Positions 16,994-26,201 of a stretch of 64,000 nt of DNA are shown here, piece by piece; the stretch's first letter is position 1; each line of letters starts with the position of its first letter. The notes beneath the pieces were generated by a model. The model had not been told where the DNA came from and searched no databases. It was given only the letters and a program-made list of their open reading frames with translations. The stretch is from DATDAW01 sp036525185 (lineage in GTDB: Bacteria; Verrucomicrobiota; Verrucomicrobiia; Chthoniobacterales; DASVRZ01), in assembly GCA_036525185.1 (NCBI GenBank), contig DATDAW010000018.1, forward strand, positions 1 to 64,000, given 5' to 3'. The position numbers and the translations under genes were made by a program.

Positions 16994-17785
16994 TTAACTT
17001 TTCCCAAACTCCTCCATCTGCACCCGCGTGACGACATATACCGCCCCACATCGCGGGCAACTCACACGAATGGCTTCCTCGCCGCCGAAAAGGCCGTCCG
17101 GATCGGACTTCATTGCTGAGGCGAGCATGGGCAACAGTTTTTCCTCCGAACAACCGCACTGCCATTGATAACGGCGCGTTTCCAGTAGACTAAGGGTTTC
17201 GGCCTGGTCAAGCACTGCAATGGCGTCATCATCCAGCTCGTCGAACCATGCTATGTCGCAATCCGGCTGCGCCGAAACGAACACGAAGTCTTCGTCATCG
17301 AGCTGGAAATAGCGCGCAGGGCGCTGCTCACTTTGCCGGTAATATTCCTCCACAGCCCGGAAAATATTGCCGCCTTCGAAAGTGACGACGCTTCGGCGGT
17401 TCGGCTCCGAGCCACGGACAAGGTCGGAATAAAAGAGGTTCGCGTCGTTTTTCTTGACGTTTTCGGTAAAGAGATTGCCGGCCACGGTCGAAAGGCGGTT
17501 GTCAGCGGCGGCAAAAAGATTGAGGAGCGGACGCTGGAGGCTGATGGTCCATGCCACCGTCTCGTTCCAAGGCCGCGACGCCGAGTGCAGGATGATGGCG
17601 GAAAGGGTGTCCTTTAATAATTGATCGGTCTCCGGCTCATGCCGTAGGCCGTGGTCATGCAGATGAAGGTAATAATCCACGAACAAATCGCCAAAATCGC
17701 CCCGGGCCACGAGGGCGTTGCGATCGCGAACAAAGTAAGTCCGTATCTCCACCCCATCCGCCCCTGAAGATTCACTTGCTTGCAT
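16994..17785 (-). CDS. hslO: Redox-regulated chaperone Hsp33
   Basis: A 263-residue Hsp33-family protein, a cytosolic holdase activated by oxidation. The C-terminal zinc switch has the family pattern C-x-C (Cys 210 and 212, in CGCSEEKLLPML) and C-x-x-C (Cys 243 and 246, in SCPRCGAVYVV). The N-terminal domain opens with V-x-x-Y-x-V-R-x-R-N-A and continues through LLNLFAAADNR. This is somewhat shorter than E. coli Hsp33 (292). The spacing and number of zinc ligands are intact, so redox control should work. It is a standalone gene at the end of the LPS block. Confidence 0.9.
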   Translation of the reverse strand: MQASESSGADGVEIRTYFVRDRNALVARGDFGDLFVDYYLHLHDHGLRHEPETDQLLKDTLSAIILHSASRPWNETVAWTISLQRPLLNLFAAADNRLSTVAGNLFTENVKKNDANLFYSDLVRGSEPNRRSVVTFEGGNIFRAVEEYYRQSEQRPARYFQLDDEDFVFVSAQPDCDIAWFDELDDDAIAVLDQAETLSLLETRRYQWQCGCSEEKLLPMLASAMKSDPDGLFGGEEAIRVSCPRCGAVYVVTRVQMEEFGKS

Positions 17786-17842
17786 CGGGCGATGATACTG
17801 GTCATCGCGACGCCTGAAAAGCAGCTTCCTGTCGCTTTTTGC

Positions 17843-19489
17843 TTAAAGCCGCAGGCAACGAGCCCTGCGGCGGCCAAAAAACGCCAGACTGCCAATCGCC
17901 AGAAGCGCCGTCACGCCGGGTTCCGGAACGATCTGGACGCGAAAAGCCAGCAGCATCGTGTCATTTTCCAGACCTGCGTTGTAGGTGAACGGGTTGCCGT
18001 TTGCATCAAGCATCGAACCCGAACTCGTGAGGAAATCGTTGTCGTTGCCCATAAAGAGAAAATAGTCATTCGGCGCGGCTGGATCGTTGGCAGAAACCAG
18101 CGAAAGGCCTTCCCACTTTTCGGAGAGGGAGTTGATGTCGCCTGGAGCAGTATTGAGATTGAGGCCGAATTGCTCGAGTTCCGTCACGCCGAGGTCAAGC
18201 TTGCTGAGGAGATTGAGCGCTTCCGTCCACTCAAGCGGCGTCACATTTGCCGCAAGCACGCCGCCGGGAGCGACCGCAGCGCCTTCGAAGTCATACAAAC
18301 CGTCGATGTTGGTGGCTTTAGAGATATCCGCCAAAAGAATGGATTTGAACACGGGCGAACCGGAAGCGCCGCGTCCATTCCCGTCCCGGCTGAGAATTAA
18401 AAATTGCGTGTCGCTGATGGCAATGATGGAGCTCTGCGCTGCCGTGCGATCGACGGTGCCGCCACCGTCGCTATCAACGCGCGGCAGTTGGATGACGTAT
18501 TGTGCAATGGGATCGGTGGGGGCGTTTTCGCTTGAAGTGTCGTAGACCAGCAACCGCGTGTTTGTGCGCCCTTGATTTCCGCTGCCGGAATCCTGGATCG
18601 TGGCGCTCTGGAGCAAAGTATAAAGCCTCGTCCCGTCGTGATTAACAGCCAGGCCTTCAAATCCCTGGTTGATGCGACGCCCGTCGATTGGTGGATCCAC
18701 GTTGAAGTTCACCGTGCCAGTAGGGGAATGTGGGACAAGCGCCTTCGGTATCGCGAGGATCCCGTCGATCTGTTTGCTGGAATTGAAATGATAAATGTTC
18801 GCCCCGTATTCGTCGCTCACCCACCCTGATCCGGAACGCCCGGCTCGCGGGTCGAAAGCGAGGCCCTCCGTGTCCAGCGTGAGGCGGTCGGTGATTGGCG
18901 TGTTGCCCTCGAGCGGATTCGACGTCGCCTGCGTGACAGTTGGTATGGGCTGCCCTCCGAATTGAATCGTGGAGCCATTTGCTAGAAGCCCCGTCGTATA
19001 AATAGGCGACGTCGCCACATTGTTGTCGTGATCGTAAGTGAACCGTTGTGTCCCCGTGTAAGTCGTCTGGATTTGATTCTGCGCCGTAGTGGTCGAGGGC
19101 GACGTGTACGGCGTGAAAGTGAAGCTGAAGGTATTGATCCGCGCCGCGTAATTCGAAAAAGTGCTTCCGGCATTGTAACCACGATCCGGCAGGAAATTAA
19201 ACGTTCCGGTGTACGACCCGCCGGTGGTCCGCGTCCAGTCGTTGATTTGCATGTCAGAAATTGACCCGATCGACTCGCCCGTCACGGGATCCGTCGTGCT
19301 TGCTGCAATGCGACCGACGCCTTGCAGACCAAGATTCACGAAATTCAACCCATTCAAAGTCACCCCAGTGGCGTTCCACGTGCCAGTGTTCGGTGTCAGA
19401 ATGTCGCGGTTCGATGAAGTGTACTGGGCGAAGGCCGTGCCGCCAAAAACGCCAAGAGTGAGGAGGACAGCGAGAGAACGAAGATTCAT
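17843..19489 (-). CDS. Secreted phytase/esterase-like protein with PEP-CTERM anchor
   Basis: A 548-residue exported protein. The N-terminus has a signal peptide ending near ALA/FAQ (about residue 21). The middle matches the esterase-like activity of phytase family, a beta-propeller-type domain, with segments such as LTLDTEGLAFDPR, GFEGLAVNHDGTRLY and YDFEGAA. The C-terminus is a PEP-CTERM sorting signal: VPEPGVTALLAIGSLAFFG then an arginine cluster. Proteins with this tail are recognised by an exosortase, which is not in this window. ATG at 19489 begins a normal signal peptide; a start further upstream is possible. The enzyme activity is predicted only. Confidence 0.86.
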   Translation of the reverse strand: MNLRSLAVLLTLGVFGGTAFAQYTSSNRDILTPNTGTWNATGVTLNGLNFVNLGLQGVGRIAASTTDPVTGESIGSISDMQINDWTRTTGGSYTGTFNFLPDRGYNAGSTFSNYAARINTFSFTFTPYTSPSTTTAQNQIQTTYTGTQRFTYDHDNNVATSPIYTTGLLANGSTIQFGGQPIPTVTQATSNPLEGNTPITDRLTLDTEGLAFDPRAGRSGSGWVSDEYGANIYHFNSSKQIDGILAIPKALVPHSPTGTVNFNVDPPIDGRRINQGFEGLAVNHDGTRLYTLLQSATIQDSGSGNQGRTNTRLLVYDTSSENAPTDPIAQYVIQLPRVDSDGGGTVDRTAAQSSIIAISDTQFLILSRDGNGRGASGSPVFKSILLADISKATNIDGLYDFEGAAVAPGGVLAANVTPLEWTEALNLLSKLDLGVTELEQFGLNLNTAPGDINSLSEKWEGLSLVSANDPAAPNDYFLFMGNDNDFLTSSGSMLDANGNPFTYNAGLENDTMLLAFRVQIVPEPGVTALLAIGSLAFFGRRRARCLRL

Positions 19490-19612
19490 GGACAAGGCTA
19501 CTAACAAAGCAAGGTGACTGAGACACGCGCGAGATTGTTAAGATTGCGTGACACAACGCCCCCCGAAAAAAGATTACAAATATGACCGGGAGTCAGATTA
19601 CGATCCGCGGCC

Positions 19613-20599
19613 ATGATCGATACGGTGGACACCACGGGACTCATTTGTGGCTTCCGTCTGCACGCAGAGGAACCCGCCGCGTTTCTCGCGTGGGAAACCG
19701 TGGACAAATTCCGCGACGCGTTGGAGGGGCCTGTCTGGCTCCATTTTAATCTGGCTGATACACGCGCCCAAAAATGGATTGAAACCTGGGAGCGATTGCC
19801 GGAAGTCGCACGGGAACGCTTCCTTGACGAAGATCCCCACATTCGGCTTCAACCAGCCGAGAAAGGCGTTGTCGGCGTGTTAGGCGATGTGCTTTACGAA
19901 TTTGACGCAGACCCGGAAAGTCTGGGAACACTGCGGTTTTACGCAGACGAAGGGCTGCTCCTTACTGGCCGTGTGCATCCGCTCAAGGCCATCGATCAAC
20001 TGCGGCGGGAAATGCGCGGCGGGCAGCCCATCGGGACCACATTCGAGCTCGTTGTGCATCTGGTCGAGGACCTCGCAGACATGTTTTCGCAAGTCGTTGT
20101 GGAGCAGGGTGAACTGGTGGATGACATTGAGGATGGCATTCTGAAGGAACACTGGCATCTGCAAAGCGGGGAATTGGGTCGTTTGCGGCGTCTTTTCGCG
20201 CGTCTACGCCGACATGTAGGCGCGAGCCGGCATGCCTTGTCGCAGCTGCTGTATTTTCCGCCGGGGTGGCGCGGCGGCCTGGATCAAAGTCCGCTCCATG
20301 TGGCCATTGAGAGGCTGGAAGGTGTCGTGCAGGATTTTGAGTCCATCCAGGAACGCGCACGGCTGCTGCAGGAAGAAATTGCAACCCAACGCGGGGAATC
20401 GACGAGCCGCAACCTTTACGTCCTGTCGATTTTGACCGCGATCCTTCTGCCGATCACTCTCATCACCGGTATTTTCGGGATGAACGTGGGCGGTTTGCCG
20501 TGGGTGGAAAGCCCAAACGGGTTCGGATGGGTCATGTTTGTGATGCTTCTTACGGGCCTGGTGACTTTCATCATCCTGGCGTGGCGACGCTTCTTTTGA
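19613..20599 (+). CDS. CorA/ZntB-family divalent cation transporter
   Basis: A 328-residue member of the CorA superfamily, which forms pentameric channels for Mg2+, Co2+ or Zn2+. The long cytoplasmic N-terminal domain ends in a charged helix, then two membrane helices occupy about residues 268-290 and 302-322. Between them lies the family signature GMNVGG followed by LPWVESPNGF. The G-M-N-V-G-G form and the W-rich opening are closer to ZntB-like proteins than to classic CorA. The ion is therefore uncertain. It is divergent from the PEP-CTERM gene and convergent with yceH. Confidence 0.9.
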   Translation: MIDTVDTTGLICGFRLHAEEPAAFLAWETVDKFRDALEGPVWLHFNLADTRAQKWIETWERLPEVARERFLDEDPHIRLQPAEKGVVGVLGDVLYEFDADPESLGTLRFYADEGLLLTGRVHPLKAIDQLRREMRGGQPIGTTFELVVHLVEDLADMFSQVVVEQGELVDDIEDGILKEHWHLQSGELGRLRRLFARLRRHVGASRHALSQLLYFPPGWRGGLDQSPLHVAIERLEGVVQDFESIQERARLLQEEIATQRGESTSRNLYVLSILTAILLPITLITGIFGMNVGGLPWVESPNGFGWVMFVMLLTGLVTFIILAWRRFF

Positions 20600-20623
20600 C
20601 GGTGCAACAAGAGGCTGGAGCCG

Positions 20624-21259
20624 CTATGGCTCAAACTGCTTCTTGAACGCTTCGAATTCGGCTCGTAATGCAGCCAGTTCCGCTTCCAGGCGATCGATGC
20701 GCGTCGGCTGAGCCGGGGTCGATTGGATCTCTGCGAAAACGACGGCGTTCAAGGCATCCATATCCGGCTCTCCACCCAGGAGTTGGACGTACCTTCGCTC
20801 TTTTTGTCCTGGCCGTGGAGGCAGCACGCGCACAAGCGGGTCGCTTCCTGCCGCTAAATCCTCAAGGGTCTTTTCCACTTCGTCCAGGCCACCGGAAAAA
20901 CTGGCAAGACGATCTGTGCGCTGCCTCAATTCGCCGGGAGTTTGTGAGCCGCGAAGCAGCAAAACTGTCAGCAAAGCCGTTTCCTGACGTGTCAGCTCGA
21001 AAAGATTCGGCAGATTGTGGCGATATTTTTGCACCCTAGACCCTGCACCGAAGACAACTGTGGCGAATTTTTTTTCCCGCAAGGAAAACAACGCGTCATC
21101 AACAGCCTTCTCGTCGTAAGCCACGACGGGTTCACGGTTCGTTGATTGGTTGCAAGCGTTGGTCAGCGCGTTCAGGCTGAGAGGGTAATTTTCCGGCGTA
21201 AGTCGTTCTTTTTCAAGGAGACAGCCGAGGATGCGGATTTCGATCGGGGACAACGTCAT
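20624..21259 (-). CDS. yceH: YceH family protein (DUF480)
   Basis: A 211-residue DUF480 protein. The opening LSPIEIRILGCLLEKERLTPENYPL is almost diagnostic, followed by LNALTNACNQSTNREPVV. The fold is two winged-helix domains, suggesting DNA binding, and the C-terminus has a heptad-like helix (IDRLEAELAALRAEFEAFKKQF). In enterics yceH sits next to mviM/murJ; here it does not. I prefer the ATG at 21259 to an upstream one at 21292. Its role is not established. Confidence 0.92.
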   Translation of the reverse strand: MTLSPIEIRILGCLLEKERLTPENYPLSLNALTNACNQSTNREPVVAYDEKAVDDALFSLREKKFATVVFGAGSRVQKYRHNLPNLFELTRQETALLTVLLLRGSQTPGELRQRTDRLASFSGGLDEVEKTLEDLAAGSDPLVRVLPPRPGQKERRYVQLLGGEPDMDALNAVVFAEIQSTPAQPTRIDRLEAELAALRAEFEAFKKQFEP

Positions 21260-21369
21260 GAGGGCTGATGGGCGTGTTTCGCACCATGACACACATTCAG
21301 CCTGTCAGCTGGCAAGGTTTATGCAATAAACACGACAAAGTGTGGCGCTTGATTCTAAATAAAACGGCC

Positions 21370-22038
21370 GTGAATCGAAAACGGAACGCAAACGAACCCC
21401 CTGCTGCCGCTTTTTTGCCAGCCAAAACTCCGGAAACACCCGCGCCCGAGGGCCAACTAACATCGTCTGTGTTTGACAGTGCGTCGCGCTTTAGTTATAC
21501 ACCCGGTGAAAGAGTGATCTCGCCCGCTTCCATATCTGTCGGTTGTAACAACAAAATTGTCTGGATCAAAGTTGCCGGAAAAGGCTCCTTCCAGAACAGC
21601 TCTGGGATGAAGGACTTCGCCCGGGAAATGATGAACCGGGGTCTTCGAGAATTTGTTGTCGATCTCGAGAATTGTCCGGTAATGGATTCGACATTTATGG
21701 GCACCCTTGCAGGCATGGCTTTACGCCTGCGCGAAATCGGTGCCGGAAATCTCCATGCCATCAATCTCAACCCCCGCAACAGAGACCTTCTGCAAAACCT
21801 CGGTCTGGATCAGCTTTTCGAGATCGAGACCAAAGGCCTTCAAGAAAAGTTCGATTTCAGTCGCGTGCAGGAACTCTCCCAGAATACCGGCCAGGCGTCC
21901 AAAACCGATACAGCCGAAACGATGCTCGAAGCGCACGAAGCCCTTGTTGAAGCTGCGCCCGAAAACGAGATTCGTTTCAAAGACGTCCTCGAGTATCTCA
22001 AGAACGATCTACACCACGAAGCGACATCGGACGTTTGA
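21370..22038 (+). CDS. STAS-domain anti-sigma-factor-antagonist-like protein
   Basis: A protein of 222 residues (from GTG 21370) or up to 256 (from ATG 21268). The STAS domain is clear from about residue 50 to 150 of the short form: VWIKVAGKGSFQNSSGMKDF, then REFVVDLENCPVMDSTFMGT with the serine that kinases phosphorylate in SpoIIAA/RsbV, then LLQNLGLDQLFEI. A long N-terminal stretch and an acidic tail are extra. The short start leaves room for a promoter apart from yceH, which the long one does not. The SpoIIE-like phosphatase 37 bases downstream is the natural partner for dephosphorylating this protein. The start is uncertain. Confidence 0.82.
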   Translation: MNRKRNANEPPAAAFLPAKTPETPAPEGQLTSSVFDSASRFSYTPGERVISPASISVGCNNKIVWIKVAGKGSFQNSSGMKDFAREMMNRGLREFVVDLENCPVMDSTFMGTLAGMALRLREIGAGNLHAINLNPRNRDLLQNLGLDQLFEIETKGLQEKFDFSRVQELSQNTGQASKTDTAETMLEAHEALVEAAPENEIRFKDVLEYLKNDLHHEATSDV

Positions 22039-22074
22039 CGCCTTGCAGGGCATTGCGGCATACAATCAACCATC

Positions 22075-23511
22075 ATGCGGGCGTTTCTCGAGGGCGTGCT
22101 GTTTGCCGTCCTGGTAATCAGTTTTATTCTCATTTATCGACGACAACGGCAGTTGACCGCAGAAGCGCGTTCTGAACGCGAAGAAATCCGCGTCGAAGAG
22201 AAACGCGTTTTCGATTTCCTTCACAGTCTCGGTGAAGCGTTTTCCGACGATATCCGCACCGCCGAACTCCACAGACTGATTGTGGAAAGCGCGAATCGCA
22301 TTCTGGAAGCTCATGGCGGCGTCTTATATCTGGCCGACCGGACCGGACAGGAACTCATGCCGGCTTACATTTCCCAAGGGTGTCCGCCGCTGGTCGACAT
22401 TCCGCAGCACGTTTTGGCGCAAATTTCCATGACGCCCCAGGCTCTGGATAGCTTTGTGCGTTTGCATCCGGTGAAAAAGGGCGAAGGCATCCTTGGCAAC
22501 GTCTTTCTGGAACAGACGCCGCTTTGGATTCCTGACGAGGATCACGACCATGCTCTGCCGCAAATTCCCAATTCGTCGCTCAACACGACTGCGATGCTGG
22601 CGGTCCCCCTTAGCTATGCTGGACAGTCCATGGGGGTCCTGGCAGTGGCCAACGGTCCGATGGGGGCGCCGTTTTCGCAGAGCGACTTCGAAGTTTTCAA
22701 ATCCATCGCCGAGCAATCGGCCTTCGCACTCTACAACGCTATCATTTATTACGAGGCCAACGAAAAGAAGCGGCTCGATCATGATCTGCACATCGCCCGG
22801 GATATTCAGAGGATTCTGCTCCCTTCAAGTGCGCCGCAGGTCACCGGATTTGAGATCAGCGGCGTCAATATTCCGGCAAAACAGGTGAGTGGCGATTATT
22901 TCGACTATATCCACATCGACGACGACAACCTCGGCGTGGCGATCGCTGACGTATCCGGCAAAGGTATCCCTGCTTCGCTCATCATGGCGATGTGCCGGAG
23001 CGTTTTGCGCAGCCAGGCGCCAGGCAACACTTCGGCGGCGGACGTCCTGCACAGGGTCAACCGGCAACTATTTCCTGATATCAAAGAGGATATGTTTATC
23101 AGCATGGCCTATCTGATCCTTAACCAGTCAAACGGTCAGTTGACGCTCGCTCGGGCTGGGCACGACGCTCCGGTTTTGTATTCGGCTAGCGACCACTCGG
23201 TACGCAAGCTCAACCCGCCTGGAATGGCCCTCGGAATTGACAGCGGAGGCGTCTTCGATAGGATCACCCGCGACGTCACGGTCAGTTTGGAGACGAACGA
23301 TTGTCTCGTCCTTTACACGGACGGAGTCACCGAAGCTGTTGACAGCCACGGCATGGAATACGGCATGGAGAAAATGACCCATGCGATCCAGGCCAGTGCC
23401 ACGCAGGGAGCGGCAGCAGTTCTCCGGCGATTGACCGAAGATGTCAAAAGTTTCGCTGGCTCGACGCCACAAAGCGACGACATCACACTGATTGCGATTC
23501 GAAAAATTTAG
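22075..23511 (+). CDS. GAF-domain PP2C (SpoIIE/RsbU-type) protein phosphatase
   Basis: A 478-residue signalling protein. One N-terminal membrane helix (about residues 5-20) is followed by a short coiled segment, a GAF sensor domain (about 60-220), then a linker with ARDIQRILLPSS and the PP2C-type phosphatase domain (about 255-475). Metal-binding motifs are visible in SGDYFDYIHID and VADVSGKGIPASL, and the late acidic motifs in LYTDGVTEA and SDDITLI. Such enzymes dephosphorylate STAS antagonists in partner-switching systems; the preceding gene encodes one. No anti-sigma kinase is seen here. Confidence 0.92.
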   Translation: MRAFLEGVLFAVLVISFILIYRRQRQLTAEARSEREEIRVEEKRVFDFLHSLGEAFSDDIRTAELHRLIVESANRILEAHGGVLYLADRTGQELMPAYISQGCPPLVDIPQHVLAQISMTPQALDSFVRLHPVKKGEGILGNVFLEQTPLWIPDEDHDHALPQIPNSSLNTTAMLAVPLSYAGQSMGVLAVANGPMGAPFSQSDFEVFKSIAEQSAFALYNAIIYYEANEKKRLDHDLHIARDIQRILLPSSAPQVTGFEISGVNIPAKQVSGDYFDYIHIDDDNLGVAIADVSGKGIPASLIMAMCRSVLRSQAPGNTSAADVLHRVNRQLFPDIKEDMFISMAYLILNQSNGQLTLARAGHDAPVLYSASDHSVRKLNPPGMALGIDSGGVFDRITRDVTVSLETNDCLVLYTDGVTEAVDSHGMEYGMEKMTHAIQASATQGAAAVLRRLTEDVKSFAGSTPQSDDITLIAIRKI

Positions 23512-23526
23512 CAAGCCTCACCTGAA

Positions 23527-24126
23527 ATGAGCACTGATATTTCCACTGAAAACCCCGAAGACGAAGCTGGAGCAACTGCGGCATCCGCCACACCGGAAAG
23601 TGTTGCGCCGGAGCCCGTTGCGGAAAACGGATTTACTGAACGAATGACTGCCCTCGAACGCGATATCATCCGTTTCAAAGACCTGGCGTTACGCACCCAG
23701 GCCGACTTTGAAAACTTCCGCAAACGCGCTGCCCGCGAAAAAGAAGATGCGGCCAAGTATGCCAACACCAGTTTTCTGGAGCGCCTGATTCCTGTGCTCG
23801 ACAATTTCGAACTCGGCCTCGCTGCCGCTCGCACCGATGCCACTTCTTCCGCCATTCTGGCAGGGATGGAAATGGTGCTGAAACAAATGCAAGATTTCCT
23901 AAGTGAGAGCGGTGTACAGGCCATCGACGCGGCTGGACAGGTTTTCGATCCCCATCTTCACGAGGCACTCGCCTCCGAACCCAGTGATGACGTCGAGGAA
24001 GGCAAGGTTTTACGCCAGATCCGCAAAGGCTACCGCCTCCGGGACCGGCTGATCCGCGCGGCAAACGTCGTCGTTTCAACGGGACCGTCAATTCCTGAAG
24101 AGGCGGAAACAGTCGCCGAGTCGTAA
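23527..24126 (+). CDS. grpE: Co-chaperone GrpE
   Basis: A 199-residue nucleotide-exchange factor for DnaK. The first 35 residues are low-complexity and acidic, followed by the long helix (FKDLALRTQADFENFRKRA) and then the beta domain with the family signature FDPHLHEALAS and KGYRLRDRLIRAANVVVS. It is followed by dnaJ after 20 bases. No hrcA or dnaK lies here. I see no CIRCE element upstream, so heat control, if any, uses another route. Confidence 0.96.
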   Translation: MSTDISTENPEDEAGATAASATPESVAPEPVAENGFTERMTALERDIIRFKDLALRTQADFENFRKRAAREKEDAAKYANTSFLERLIPVLDNFELGLAAARTDATSSAILAGMEMVLKQMQDFLSESGVQAIDAAGQVFDPHLHEALASEPSDDVEEGKVLRQIRKGYRLRDRLIRAANVVVSTGPSIPEEAETVAES

Positions 24127-24146
24127 TTTTCGACGTCATTAAACTC

Positions 24147-25304
24147 ATGGCAACGACCAAACGGGACTACTACGAAGTCCTCTCCATCACAAAGACCGCG
24201 ACCACCGAGGAAATCAAACGCTCTTACCGCAGGCTCGCGGTCCAGTTTCACCCCGATAAGAATCCGGGCGACCACACCGCCGAGGAGAAATTCAAGGAAT
24301 TGGGCGAAGCGTATGACGTCCTGATGGACGAAAACAAGCGCGCAGCCTATGACCGTTACGGCCATGGTGCGTTCGCCGGCGGCACAGCCGGACCCGCTGG
24401 GGGCGGCGGATTCCACGATCCATTCGATATTTTCCGCGAAGTTTTTGGCCAGCAAGGTGGCGGAATGGGCGGCGGGATTTTTGAGCAGATTTTTGGTCAA
24501 GCAGGAAACCGCCCCGATCGCGACGGACGTCAGCGTGGAAGCGATTTGCGTTACGACATGCAGATCACGCTCGAGGAGGCAGCTTTCGGCGCTGAAAAAG
24601 AGATCGAGATTTCGAAGCCTGACACCTGCGGCCAGTGCAACGGCTCCGGCGCAGAATCCGGATCGAAAATTACCTCCTGTCCAATGTGCCATGGACGCGG
24701 ACAGGTCATCAGCAGCCGCGGATTTTTCCAGGTGTCCCAAACCTGTCCACGTTGCTCCGGCACCGGGAAAGTGATCGAACGCCCCTGCCGGAATTGCGGG
24801 GGCGAGGGCCGTGTCGAGAAACGCAGCCGCATCAAGCTCCGCATTCCTGCCGGTATCGATGACGGGGCGCGTCTGCGGTCTTCCCGCAACGGTGAAGCCG
24901 GCTTGCGAGGCGGCGATCCGGGCGATCTTTACGTGGTTATCCACGTCGAGGAACATCCCGTTTTTCAACGGGAGGAAGACAATTTGTATTGCGAATTGCC
25001 GGTGAGTTTCACGAATGCCGCGCTTGGGGGCGACGTTCTCGTCCCGACGCTTGAAGGCAAGGCCAACCTCCGTATTCCACCCGGCACTCAGAGCGGAACA
25101 ATGTTCAAGCTTCGCGGCAAAGGCATCGAAGGTTTGCAATCCCGCAGTCGTGGCGACCTGATTGCCCGCGTAATCGTCGAAGTCCCGACTAAACTCAACT
25201 CTGAGCAGCGCAAAAAACTCGAAGAATTCGCCGCAGCCTGTGGTGAAGAGAACCAGCCGATCCACAAAAGTTTCTTCGAAAAGGCCAAGGAATTCTTCCG
25301 GTGA
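24147..25304 (+). CDS. dnaJ: Chaperone DnaJ
   Basis: A 385-residue type I DnaJ that stimulates DnaK ATPase and delivers substrates. The J domain (1-70) has HPD at 35-37. A Gly/Phe-rich segment follows (about 78-125). The zinc region (about 160-215) has all four C-x-x-C-x-G-x-G repeats: CGQCNGSG, CPMCHGRG, CPRCSGTG and CRNCGGEG. The substrate-binding C-terminal domain is complete. It forms a pair with grpE, with dnaK absent from the window. Confidence 0.98.
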   Translation: MATTKRDYYEVLSITKTATTEEIKRSYRRLAVQFHPDKNPGDHTAEEKFKELGEAYDVLMDENKRAAYDRYGHGAFAGGTAGPAGGGGFHDPFDIFREVFGQQGGGMGGGIFEQIFGQAGNRPDRDGRQRGSDLRYDMQITLEEAAFGAEKEIEISKPDTCGQCNGSGAESGSKITSCPMCHGRGQVISSRGFFQVSQTCPRCSGTGKVIERPCRNCGGEGRVEKRSRIKLRIPAGIDDGARLRSSRNGEAGLRGGDPGDLYVVIHVEEHPVFQREEDNLYCELPVSFTNAALGGDVLVPTLEGKANLRIPPGTQSGTMFKLRGKGIEGLQSRSRGDLIARVIVEVPTKLNSEQRKKLEEFAAACGEENQPIHKSFFEKAKEFFR

Positions 25305-25313
25305 AGGCAGACA

Positions 25314-25418
25314 GTCTTAAGTCTAAAGTTTGTAAGTCTTAAGAAAAAACCATTGCCCGCGCATCTCGAGGCTCCGTCTCCGCCGTCTTAAACATATAGA
25401 CTTACGAACTTAAGACTT
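25314..25418. repeat. AT-rich intergenic repeat, copy 3 (inverted pair)
   Basis: Left arm 25314-25343 contains AAGTTTGTAAGTCTTAAG and right arm 25399-25418 is its inverted relative (GACTTACGAACTTAAGACTT), with about 55 bases between. The transcript could fold into a long imperfect stem. The right arm ends two bases before the rsmE start codon, so it also forms part of that gene's ribosome-binding region. Related units are at 13815-13905 and 15451-15483. Confidence 0.75.
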
Positions 25419-25420
25419 CC

Positions 25421-26170
25421 TTGATGCACCGTTTTCACATTCCTCCCGCTGACTGGAATCCCGACGCCCTTGTCCTAAGTCCTGGCGAAAGCCACCATGC
25501 CGTTGACGTTTTGCGCCTTGGCGCCGGGTCACGAGTCGTCGTTTTTGACGGTCGAGGCACGGAAGTGACTGCCGAAATTACGGATGCCGCCAAAAATGGC
25601 GTCCGGCTCAAGGTTCAACAAACCGCGAAAACACCCAAATTACGTTGCGCCATTACGCTCGGTCAGGCGATCCCGAAAGGGAAAAACATGGATCTCATCA
25701 TCCAGAAAGCGACGGAGCTTGGGGCGGCGGCCATTGCGCCATTGCTTTCCGAACGCACTGTCGTCTCAGTGGATCCGGCCGATGCAGAAAAAAAACGCGC
25801 CAAATGGCAGGAAACCGTCATTGAAGCCGCCAAACAATGCGGCCAGAACTGGATTCCCGACGTCTCTATTCCGCGATCGCCCAAAGCCTTTTTCGAACAG
25901 GGAAATCGTTATGATTTAATGCTGATTGCGTCGCTTCAACCGGATGCGCTGCACTTGAAGCAAGTGCTTGCCGAAGTGGAATCCGAGACCGGCGGATTGC
26001 CATCGAGCGTCCTGATCCTGATCGGCCCGGAAGGCGACTTCACGCCCGCAGAAATGGCCCTGGCAAAAAGTCACGGCTGCCGCCCCATCACCTTGGGTCC
26101 GATTGTGTTACGCACGGAGACAGCCAGCCTTTACTGCCTCAGTGTGCTGGGATACGAGTTGCTTCAGTAG
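25421..26170 (+). CDS. rsmE: 16S rRNA (uracil-1498-N3)-methyltransferase
   Basis: A 249-residue SPOUT-class RNA methyltransferase that methylates U1498 of 16S rRNA. Family markers are SPGESHHAVDVLRL near the N-terminus, KGKNMDLIIQKATELGAAAI in the middle, KWQETVIEAAKQCGQNWIP, and the knotted cofactor site IGPEGDFTPAE then LGPIVLRTETAS near the C-terminus. Length is standard. It follows dnaJ as in many bacteria, separated here by a repeat element. It converges with the next gene across a 31-base gap containing a small GC hairpin. Confidence 0.97.
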   Translation: MMHRFHIPPADWNPDALVLSPGESHHAVDVLRLGAGSRVVVFDGRGTEVTAEITDAAKNGVRLKVQQTAKTPKLRCAITLGQAIPKGKNMDLIIQKATELGAAAIAPLLSERTVVSVDPADAEKKRAKWQETVIEAAKQCGQNWIPDVSIPRSPKAFFEQGNRYDLMLIASLQPDALHLKQVLAEVESETGGLPSSVLILIGPEGDFTPAEMALAKSHGCRPITLGPIVLRTETASLYCLSVLGYELLQ

Positions 26171-26201
26171 CGCCGCTTCGGCGACTGCTTGGAAGCACCG
26201 G

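Noticed and set aside
21268..21369. N-terminal extension of the STAS protein
   Set aside because: It would leave only eight bases between divergent start codons, and its residues do not look like a domain; it is kept as an alternative start.
24030..25265. Long antisense open frame over dnaJ
   Set aside because: It is the shadow of dnaJ, with no recognisable domain.
26171..26186. GC hairpin between rsmE and the PA14-like gene as a terminator
   Set aside because: The CGCCG/CGGCG stem is short and no T-run follows on either strand.
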